The notes beneath the pieces are model-generated. The model saw nothing but the letters and a program-made list of their open reading frames with translations, did no database searches and was not told the DNA's origin. Shown here one piece after another: positions 27,765 through 34,258 of a stretch of 64,000 bases of DNA. Origin of the DNA: Treponema bryantii. Lineage in GTDB: Bacteria > Spirochaetota > Spirochaetia > Treponematales > Treponemataceae. Positions within the stretch are counted from its first letter, which is position 1. Every line of letters begins with the position of its first letter. Made by a program: the position numbers and the translations under genes. The DNA is taken from the NCBI RefSeq assembly GCF_900111035.1, contig NZ_FOFU01000001.1:442558-506557 (forward strand), in the 5' to 3' direction.

Positions 27765-28393
27765 TTATAAGTAGACAGAATATACATTATAGAAAGTAAA
27801 GGTTGGCAAAAATATAAGGTGTCCGTCAAATTTTGGGCCCCCTTGGGGAGCTATCCAGACACCTTGTGGAACAAATGTGGTGATTTTTATGTTCCAAGGT
27901 AACAAATTTTTCCAGTCATCTTCAGTCCAGCCATCAGTATCAGCGGCTTGTTCAAAAATACAACGAAGATAATCTTCTGGATTTACGTTATGAATTTTAG
28001 CACATTCAATCAATGTAAACAAGAGACAACTTGAACGGGCTCCATCTTCTGATCCGGCAAACAGCCAGTTCTTGCGTCCAAGTACAAATGGTTTGATTGA
28101 TCTTTCAGCTCAGCTTTTTCTGAACGGGCACAGAATCTGTATCTTAATTGTGTAGCAAGTTTTTCCTGTAACTGAAGGATTTCCAGATTTTTCTTTTCTA
28201 TTTCAATCTGGTTCTGTTTGAGTTCGACTTCCTGCTGTCTAATCTGAAGGTCTTTTGAGTGAATTACACTACTCTGTGCATCAATTTTCAACTGCTGGTC
28301 TGAGATTTCTTTCTGCTGACTCTGAATGATTGAGTTTGCTGCTTCCAGCATTTTGAGAGCTTCTTCTAATGTAATCCCCTTTTTATTTCCCAC
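27765..28393 (-). pseudogene. IS66 transposase TnpC, internally deleted and frameshifted
   Basis: The 5' part (28393 down to about 28110) encodes the Gln/Glu-rich leucine-zipper N-terminus of IS66 TnpC, ending in the zinc-finger-proximal FCARSEKAE. It is then joined out of frame to the C-terminal tail in the adjacent frame (RSIKPFVLGRKNWLFAGSED, then ARSSCLLFTLIECAKIHNV and LPWNI). The catalytic DDE region, some 300 residues, is absent. The two visible ORFs at 28010-28393 and 27765-28022 are the two halves. Confidence 0.85.
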
Positions 28394-28602
28394 GGTTTAA
28401 AGGGTAACATATTTAAAAACTTTTAAAAAGAGGATTATTGAAAATATGAGCAGTTTTTAAATCAATTCGTATTGATGGGGATAACATGCATTTAAATCGC
28501 ACGCGGCTTGACCGCGTGTCGGTACTTAGAAATGCGTGATACGTTCATATCGCAGATGGATTTCCTGTTCCATCAACCAATTTTTTTTATCCCATATTTA
28601 AA

Positions 28603-29262
28603 TCAATCTCTATTAGGGTTGACGACCCTCCAAAAATTGCCGGTCGTCATACAAAAAATCTTCACCAGTTCCCCAAGATTATCAACAGTGAAATCTGGCT
28701 GCTGCTCTGGTCCCTGTAACTGCCATAACCCACCGCCCCCCTGTCGAATCCACACAGTTTTCATTCCCATTTTCTTAGCAGGAACAACATCATTATCGAT
28801 TCTGTCACCAATCATAACCGCATGTTCAGCTTTGCAGTCAGCCCGCCCAAGAGCAATTTCAAAAATCCGTGGATCGGGTTTTGAAACCCCTTCTTCAGCA
28901 GAAGCAATCACCAGATCAATAAACTGCAGAATACCCCATGCCTGCAGACGAGCCGCAGTTCCTAAACTTTGATTTGCAATTACTCCAATTTTATATTTTG
29001 CTTTTAAAGCTTTTAAAACTTCAACAGTTTCTGGATACAAACGCTCGTCTTCTTTAGGCCATTTTGGCTTTGGAATTCCATATTTGTCCATTACCGCCAG
29101 ATCGCCCTTATCGTTTTGTCTGTAAAACTCCAGAGCTTCTTCCTGAATCAGTTCATAAGGTTTACCGATTAAAGCAGCCGCTTCCAGAAGTCTGGTTTCG
29201 TAAGCCTTACTTTCATCAACCAGTGTGTTTCCCACATCAAAAAATAACCATTCTATACACAT
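28603..29262 (-). CDS. HAD-superfamily phosphatase-like hydrolase, cassette gene
   Basis: 219 residues with the four HAD motifs: FFDVGNTLVD (motif I, nucleophile Asp; the +2 acid is Gly, as in some dehalogenase-type members), VIANQS (motif II), KPDPRIF (motif III Lys) and MIGDRIDNDV (motif IV). The C1-type helical cap lies in between. The last 15 codons (MTTGNFWRVVNPNRD) are not HAD-like: they are translated from the 31-nt hairpin repeat that flanks the gene. Substrate unknown. The motif I Gly leaves it uncertain whether the general-acid step is intact. Confidence 0.85.
   Translation of the reverse strand: MCIEWLFFDVGNTLVDESKAYETRLLEAAALIGKPYELIQEEALEFYRQNDKGDLAVMDKYGIPKPKWPKEDERLYPETVEVLKALKAKYKIGVIANQSLGTAARLQAWGILQFIDLVIASAEEGVSKPDPRIFEIALGRADCKAEHAVMIGDRIDNDVVPAKKMGMKTVWIRQGGGGLWQLQGPEQQPDFTVDNLGELVKIFCMTTGNFWRVVNPNRD
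28617..28647. repeat. 31-nt hairpin-forming repeat, copy A (3' side of the HAD gene)
   Basis: Identical over 31 nt to copy B at 29295-29325 and in the same orientation. The internal palindrome is GACGACC ... GGTCGTC with a 14-nt loop containing CTCCAAAAATTGCC. It provides the last HAD codons. Confidence 0.85.
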
Positions 29263-29294
29263 TTTTTTCTAAAAAAAATTATAGCATAATCTTC

Positions 29295-29325
29295 GGTTGA
29301 CGACCCTCCAAAAATTGCCGGTCGT
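29295..29325. repeat. 31-nt hairpin-forming repeat, copy B (5' side of the HAD gene)
   Basis: Direct repeat of copy A; after one mismatch (C/T) the identity resumes for 4 more nt. It lies 32 nt upstream of the HAD start codon, so the two copies bracket a unit of about 680 bp. Confidence 0.85.
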
Positions 29326-29376
29326 TATACCTGTCTTAAACATAACAATTTCTGTTTGTTTGGTTATTCCATTATA

Positions 29377-29724
29377 TCACGCAAATTTCTCGAAATGAAG
29401 TTCTTCATGCATCTTTGTAAAGTCAATTCCAGTTAACAACATTGCCATCTGTCTTGAATTGATTTCATTTACAGATTCTTTGTTTTCTGGCCATGGCCAT
29501 CTATGCTTTTCAAGTTTCTTTTGCGCTGTCCAGAATCCGGTTTTATCCCACCATATTGCTTTTAAGATATTCCTACGTTTGTTACAGAACAGGAATACAG
29601 CCTCACTTAACGGATCTTTTTCCATAATGTTTTTTATTAAATTTAAAAGTTCATCTGTTGAGATTCTTAGATCTGTTACTCCTGGTCTAAGGAATATTCT
29701 TGTGTTTGTTAAGTCAAATTTCAT
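29377..29724 (-). CDS. tnpB: IS66-family accessory protein TnpB
   Basis: 115 residues matching IS66 Orf2: IFLRPGVTDLRISTDELLNL, LFCNKRRNILKAIWWDKTGFW and KKLEKHRWPWP correspond to the conserved RPGVTDMRKG, FxxRRRDRLK and W-rich segments. The start overlaps the tnpA-like stop (ATGA). It appears intact, although the transposase it served is broken. Confidence 0.92.
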   Translation of the reverse strand: MKFDLTNTRIFLRPGVTDLRISTDELLNLIKNIMEKDPLSEAVFLFCNKRRNILKAIWWDKTGFWTAQKKLEKHRWPWPENKESVNEINSRQMAMLLTGIDFTKMHEELHFEKFA

Positions 29725-30122
29725 AACTCAATCACCGCCTTTAAGATTGTCTGTAACTGTCCTTTTCCTATTGTAGAAGGTAGTTCAATAACTGCCTTTC
29801 CAAGTTTTACGATTATCATTTCTGCAGGCTTTTCGTAGCATGGTTCATCATCAATAATCTGAAACTTCTCGATTACTGGTTCTGTAGCAGCTTCTACTTC
29901 AACAAAATCTGAAATTTTTACTGCAGGTTGTTTAGGTGGATTCTGATCCCTGTATGATGACATTTTCTCATCAATGGCTTTTGTGATTGTTTCTTTTTTG
30001 ATGTGATTTAGTTCGCAAAAATTATCTATGGACAGATTTGATGCTGCAAATCTGTCTAACCAGACTTCTCTTTTTGCTTTTGTCTCGAATAAATTCAAAA
30101 TGGCCTCCGTTCTGGAGACCAT
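29721..30122 (-). CDS. tnpA: IS66-family TnpA-like protein
   Basis: 133 residues. The N-terminus has an HTH-like segment (WLDRFAASNLSIDNFCELN, then HIKKETITKAI). The C-terminus has VKLGKAVIELPSTIGKGQLQ, like the end of IS66 Orf1. Its position, overlapping tnpB by 4 nt and about 50 nt inside the element's left end, supports the call. The central part is poorly conserved. Confidence 0.75.
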   Translation of the reverse strand: MVSRTEAILNLFETKAKREVWLDRFAASNLSIDNFCELNHIKKETITKAIDEKMSSYRDQNPPKQPAVKISDFVEVEAATEPVIEKFQIIDDEPCYEKPAEMIIVKLGKAVIELPSTIGKGQLQTILKAVIEL

Positions 30123-30146
30123 TCTATTATGTAAATTTGATTTATT

Positions 30147-31003
30147 TTAGGTGGTGATAATTAGACGCTTACCTAACATGTCAATAAAATCTTGGTATTT
30201 TAGATGATTTATCTCATTGTCTTTCCATATCTTACCTATTTTACTTATAAAATCTTTTAACTCAATAGAATATATTTGATTGTTTCGCAATATGTATTTT
30301 AATAATTCAAAAACAGTCCTGTTAGTATTGTCAGTTAAATTATTATTTTTATGCTCATTAATCCATTTATTTAATGGTTTTGTATTTATTGAAGTATTTT
30401 TTACACACATTATAAATTCATTTATATCACCCCAGCAATAATTAGGAAAATCTTTAATATCATTAGAATTAATAGCCCTTTCTATTGCGCAGCAAATTAA
30501 GTTTGTATAAGCGTACAATGCATCTTCTAAACTGAATGAGAATCTTTTTTTAGGAAAAAAATAGTCTTGACAAATTTGCCATCCACCTTTAAGAAAACCT
30601 GCTATTTGATTATGCTTAATATTATATACATTTTCCAAAAAAGAAAATCTAGCTTGTTCAGATAAATATGTTAAGTTATAAAAAAGTTGGTCTGACAAGA
30701 ATTTTGGTACCCCTTGTTTCATAAAGTTAAGTTTTTTTAATGATAATAATTCTTGTGCAGAATCTTGATATTTTTTTGGAGATATTTCATAATATAAATC
30801 ATCATATATTATACCTTCAAGGTAAGCATTTTCTGTTTTTATAAAGCAATTATTTTATTTGGAACATCTTGAAGTTTGACCCTTAAATAATTATAACGTG
30901 AAAGAAGTTTTTCCCGAAATTCAGCTATTGATAATGTAGTTAAATCCAATATTTCAATATTATTAATAGTAGGCATGCTTTGTTTTGTTAGTGTATAAGA
31001 CAT
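30147..31003 (-). pseudogene. Hypothetical gene with frameshift, 3' end cut by the IS66 element
   Basis: The ATG at 31003 follows AGGGAAG and encodes 54 residues (MSYTLTKQSMPTINNIEIL onwards), then a TAA at 30839-30841. The next frame continues without a break (TENAYLEGIIYDDLYYEISP onward) to 30147. Together they give one protein of about 285 residues; adding one T in the TTT near 30842-30844 would join them. The final residues GKRLIITT are translated from the IS66 terminus beginning at 30172, so the native C-terminus is lost. It is helix-rich (LIKYILRNN-like, KDFISKIGKIWKDNEINHLK) and I do not recognise a family. Confidence 0.75.
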
Positions 31004-31130
31004 AATAAACTTCCCTTTTTATTTTTTAGCTAAGCTGTTTTGTTTTATATTCCAATTGATAACATTTGCTAAAGAAGCCCCCTTCTTGTGTAAGAGTATT
31101 TTCTTTAGAAAACTTCCTTATATAAAATTA

Positions 31131-31769
31131 TTACCCCTGCTGTAAATACCTAAACAAATCCCAATTGTCTAATCTATTATTTCCTACATTTATAATTTCA
31201 TTAACTTCAAATATTATATTTGGATAGGTGTTTGCATAAACAGCCTTAACAACAACCATATTCTTAAGATTATCAGATATTGCCATAACTGTTCTAAACT
31301 TATTGTTTTCATCTTTTCCTGCCCACATTTTTTCCGGAAGTTTATTTGGATTAAATAATAATGTTGGAGTAATTCCCCAAAATGATGATTGATGATTAAT
31401 AATTTCTGTATAAATGTAATATGACATTGCTATTTTATTTTTTTTTGAAGTTTCACCTCCTGGTAAAGTTAGATGGTATGCAATTAGACTACCATTTGCT
31501 TTTCTTTCGACAATAAACATACATCCAGTATATCCCCATGACATACAACATCTAAGTATTGATTCTTCTGAACGGGTACAAAATGCGTTAGCTGTATATT
31601 GGACTAATTCTGCCTGTTCACATTTTCCTGTTGTATTATCCTCATAAAAATAACATTTTCCTGTATTCATAATAAATGGATATCCATTTAAATTTCCAGT
31701 TCTAATTGGTTGTGCTAAATGTGGGTCAGGAACTGTACTAATAAACCTTATATTATTCAATTCAATCAT
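31131..31769 (-). CDS. Unknown protein, distal member of the DUF2589-like cluster
   Basis: 212 residues, mixed alpha/beta, no signal peptide or transmembrane helix. It has a Cys/Trp-rich middle (FCTRSEESILRCCMSWGYTG) and several Trp/Tyr-rich strands. A GGAGG lies 6-8 nt upstream of the ATG. It is separated by 149 nt from the upstream DUF2589-like gene, so it may have its own promoter while remaining in the same minus-strand block. I do not recognise the fold and propose no function. Confidence 0.7.
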   Translation of the reverse strand: MIELNNIRFISTVPDPHLAQPIRTGNLNGYPFIMNTGKCYFYEDNTTGKCEQAELVQYTANAFCTRSEESILRCCMSWGYTGCMFIVERKANGSLIAYHLTLPGGETSKKNKIAMSYYIYTEIINHQSSFWGITPTLLFNPNKLPEKMWAGKDENNKFRTVMAISDNLKNMVVVKAVYANTYPNIIFEVNEIINVGNNRLDNWDLFRYLQQG

Positions 31770-31918
31770 TATAAATTCCTCCGTATAATTATGTTACAAT
31801 TAAGTAACTCTCTTTCTATATGCTTCTACAAAAATAAGGAATATTTCCAATGTGTTTTCATTTGAAAAACAAACCTCGATTTTTGTTCATTGCTATCTTA
31901 AATTAACAGAATTGTTAA

Positions 31919-32362
31919 TTACCCCTGATTGTCTAAAATCTTGTTATATTTATCAATTAAGCAATCGATACCATTTGGATTTTCATCAGGTACGATTGTT
32001 AATTCCATCTTACAGTTGGCTCCGTTGCCGAACACTCCCTTATTGAAAGAAACACTTACGTTATCATCCTTTTCATCAATTTGAAATTCAAAATTGAATG
32101 TTGCTTTTTCAATTTTTGAAGATCTTACAGGAACAAGTGTTATAAGCGGAACTTCCAGTTGTTTTTGTTCAATCGTATTATTTTCTCCTACAACGGGATA
32201 ATCCATTTTTATAGTTTTTGGAGTAAAATATTCTTCATTTGTTTGACTGGATTTAGATTTATTGAAATAAGTTTCAAAAAGTTCCAGATTATTTTTCATA
32301 AGTGAGTCTGATGCATAATTTACTGCTGTATGAAGAATTTTTAAGAAATCTTCTAATTTCAT
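31919..32362 (-). CDS. Short divergent DUF2589-like protein
   Basis: 147 residues. The core VPLITLVPVRSSKIEKATFN followed by FEFQI aligns with VPLLSILPMNNIAIDNAKID and LPLLTIIPINSLGVDSTSIH in the two larger neighbours. The N-terminal helical segment (ILHTAVNYASDSLMKNNLEL) occupies the position of their LNAxxKAN helix. It lacks the C-terminal LPLxRGxxTIxD segment and ends instead in NGIDCLIDKYNKILDNQ. It lies 3 nt from the zinc-ribbon gene. Family membership is an inference from these shared motifs. Confidence 0.7.
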   Translation of the reverse strand: MKLEDFLKILHTAVNYASDSLMKNNLELFETYFNKSKSSQTNEEYFTPKTIKMDYPVVGENNTIEQKQLEVPLITLVPVRSSKIEKATFNFEFQIDEKDDNVSVSFNKGVFGNGANCKMELTIVPDENPNGIDCLIDKYNKILDNQG

Positions 32363-32365
32363 TTA

Positions 32366-32560
32366 TTATGCCCTTCCCGCCTTAACCTTTAATTCTTCAA
32401 ATTTTGTCATTGCAGTTTCAACTTTTGAATAACTGCTTTGACATAATCCAACTGTAGCACTGCAATTAGGACATGAAAACTTTACACCGCTCAAAAGTGA
32501 ATATACTTCAATTCTAATAGGTGTCTGACAAACAGGACAGTTAATCTGTGTATTTTCCAT
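32366..32560 (-). CDS. Zinc-ribbon mini-protein
   Basis: 64 residues. Two CxxC pairs (NCPVCQTPIRI, then SCPNCSATVG) form one zinc ribbon, followed by a short Lys/Glu-rich helix. It lies 2-3 nt from both neighbouring DUF2589-like genes, so it is clearly part of that transcript. Binding to RNA, DNA or a partner protein is possible but not shown. Confidence 0.75.
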   Translation of the reverse strand: MENTQINCPVCQTPIRIEVYSLLSGVKFSCPNCSATVGLCQSSYSKVETAMTKFEELKVKAGRA

Positions 32561-32562
32561 AT

Positions 32563-33126
32563 TTATTCTTTCTCCTTAATCTGTTTTGGATTTATATTTT
32601 TTGTATAAATATCCAGAATTGTTGTTATTCCTCTTGAAAGAGGAATTTGTTTAGCTTCTATACTTACCGCCATATTACTTTTTGTATCTGTTTTATCATT
32701 TTGATTGGAATATTTTGCACCAATGTAAGCTTTATTTTTTATAAGATCAGGATCTGCCTTATTGTTTTTTTCTCCCTTATGATTTACAACTGTAGTAATT
32801 TCCATATTGAAATCAATCTTAGCATTATCAATGGCAATATTATTCATTGGAAGAATACTAAGCAAAGGTACTTGAAAAACAAGGCTGTTTCCTTCACTGT
32901 CACTAATTTCCATATCAATTAATACAGGCTTATATATAATGTCGTTACCAATTCTTGTTGCATTAAAACAGTATTCAAGTATATATTGTGCCTGACCACT
33001 GAGCATTACACAGTTAGCCTTTGAAATTGCATTTAATGGTGCACTTATCATCGACTCTATGTTTTGCCCAGAGGTTACAGGTGGAGTATAAAATCTATCT
33101 TTCAATAAAATTTTATTTTTTTCCAT
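32563..33126 (-). CDS. DUF2589-family protein, second paralogue
   Basis: 187 residues. The N-terminal helix IESMISAPLNAISKANCVML matches the start of the larger neighbour (LIGGPLNAVTKANAQM). A beta-rich core (VPLLSILPMNNIAIDN) and IPLSRGITTILDIYTKNINP near the C-terminus follow. A low-complexity Lys/Asn stretch sits between them. No signal peptide is seen. Function of the family is unknown to me. It is separated from the first paralogue by 48 nt. Confidence 0.8.
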   Translation of the reverse strand: MEKNKILLKDRFYTPPVTSGQNIESMISAPLNAISKANCVMLSGQAQYILEYCFNATRIGNDIIYKPVLIDMEISDSEGNSLVFQVPLLSILPMNNIAIDNAKIDFNMEITTVVNHKGEKNNKADPDLIKNKAYIGAKYSNQNDKTDTKSNMAVSIEAKQIPLSRGITTILDIYTKNINPKQIKEKE

Positions 33127-33174
33127 CTTTTCTTAAAAATTAATCTCCTCAGTATTTTTTTTTGGAGTATTTTT

Positions 33175-33810
33175 TTATTGTTGCGGTTTAGGAATTTCAA
33201 TAGGTGAAATATTCTGTGAGAATGCATCAATTATTGTATTTACACCTCTAGGTAAAGGTAATTGACCAGCATGAACATCAACTGAATACTTTGCTGAATT
33301 TGAATTCTCATAATGTGTATCATGTGTTCTAGAATCTTCTGATGAATAACTTACTTTACCTGAAATTGAAACACTGAATGGACCCCAGCCAGCCTTTCCT
33401 TCAAGAGTGGCTTCTGCATCTGTTTTCTTTTTTGATTCTTCTTTTTCTGTTTCAGATGAACTTGTTTTTACTTCCATCTCGAAGTGAATTGATGTTGAAT
33501 CAACTCCCAATGAGTTTATAGGAATGATTGTTAATAGAGGTAGATCGAATTTCGTTTCAAGATTTTCAATCTTTGCTTCTCCAGCATCATCATAACTTAT
33601 AACACCCCTAGATAACGACATTTGAATCATTATAGGGGTGTAATTCTTCGTTTGCTCATCATAATTGAAACAAGTATCAAGTAAATAATGAGTTTGTGAA
33701 ATTCCCATCTGGGCATTGGCTTTTGTTACAGCATTTAACGGGCCACCGATAAGATCCTCCATTGGTAAACCTGAAAATTGCTGTGCAATTCCTAAAGCAT
33801 TGTTTGGCAT
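33175..33810 (-). CDS. DUF2589-family protein, first paralogue
   Basis: 211 residues and the most typical family member: an N-terminal helix with DLIGGPLNAVTKANAQMG, a beta-strand core (FDLPLLTIIPINSLGVDSTS), a charged Lys/Glu/Ser linker, a Gly/Ser-rich strand region (GKAGWGPFSVSISGKVSYSS) and the C-terminal LPLPRGVNTIIDAFSQNISP. AAGGAGAGC precedes the ATG. It is first in the minus-strand block; a 21-nt perfect palindrome lies just upstream of its ribosome site. Confidence 0.85.
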   Translation of the reverse strand: MPNNALGIAQQFSGLPMEDLIGGPLNAVTKANAQMGISQTHYLLDTCFNYDEQTKNYTPIMIQMSLSRGVISYDDAGEAKIENLETKFDLPLLTIIPINSLGVDSTSIHFEMEVKTSSSETEKEESKKKTDAEATLEGKAGWGPFSVSISGKVSYSSEDSRTHDTHYENSNSAKYSVDVHAGQLPLPRGVNTIIDAFSQNISPIEIPKPQQ

Positions 33811-33825
33811 ATGCTCTCCTTTTTT

Positions 33826-33846
33826 TTAATTCTGTTTCAGAATTAA
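33826..33846. promoter_or_regulatory. 21-nt perfect palindrome upstream of the DUF2589 block
   Basis: TTAATTCTG / CAGAATTAA around a 3-nt centre, flanked by T-runs on the plus strand. It could be an operator for the cluster or a plus-strand terminator; the sequence does not decide. The 240-bp gap that contains it, 33811-34054, holds no gene that I can support. It also has a second short palindrome (TCACTTATAAAAGTGA) near 34013-34028. Confidence 0.5.
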
Positions 33847-34054
33847 TTTTTTATTATTTTTTAGGGTTAACAACCCTTAAAAGTGCTTTGATGATGATTG
33901 GAGTTTACAATATACCAAGCACACAATCAGCACATAAAAATTAAAAAAGAAGCAACAAAACCGCACAATTTTTTTATACTTTTTATGACCTTTGCTTAAA
34001 ATGTTATAGAATTTCACTTATAAAAGTGACATTTGTCATATTTTGTCTAATATT

Positions 34055-34258
34055 TTAGTAAATTCCTGCGAATTCATAGCCAGCTTCAGTAACAGCGGCC
34101 TTGATAATTTCCTCGTCTATAGTTTTTGTGACTTCGAGAGTAACGAGATTTTCTTCATGAGAAGCAGTTGCAGATGTAATTCCATCAATTGCTTCGAGGG
34201 CTTTTTTTACATGGGCTTCGCAGTGTTCGCACATCATTCCATTTACTTTGATTTTCAT
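34055..34258 (-). CDS. copZ: Possible internally initiated CopZ copper chaperone inside copA
   Basis: The last 67 codons of copA form a free-standing HMA/CopZ domain ([20 protein letters not shown] onward, MxCxxC present). AAGGAG lies at 34265-34270, exactly 6 nt before the in-frame ATG at 34258. The sequence could therefore make both the fused pump and a separate chaperone that hands Cu(I) to it. The start site is seen; use of it is inferred. Confidence 0.55.
   Translation of the reverse strand: MKIKVNGMMCEHCEAHVKKALEAIDGITSATASHEENLVTLEVTKTIDEEIIKAAVTEAGYEFAGIY

Larger units (their letters stand above)
27740..30172 (-). mobile_element. Decayed IS66-family insertion sequence
   Basis: The minus strand carries the IS66 gene order tnpA-like, tnpB, tnpC. 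The outer left end is the IS66-type terminus GTAAGCGTCTAATTATCACC, reading down from 30172. At the far side, the minus strand again reads GTAAGCGTCAATTTTCCGCC from 27748, that is, in the same orientation rather than inverted, so the proper right end is missing or replaced by the end of another copy. tnpC has lost its DDE core, and a HAD-family gene sits between tnpB and tnpC. The element cannot be autonomous. Confidence 0.8.

Noticed and set aside
28508-28972. Plus-strand 154-residue ORF over the HAD gene
   Set aside because: Antisense to a gene with all four HAD motifs; Pro/Arg/Ser-rich composition typical of a shadow frame.
28617-29325. Integron attC sites around the HAD gene
   Set aside because: The repeats form hairpins, but the core GTTGACG does not fit GTTRRRY and no integron integrase is present in the window.
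30839-31003. 54-residue ORF as an independent small gene
   Set aside because: The protein continues naturally in the next frame, so it is the front part of the frameshifted gene.
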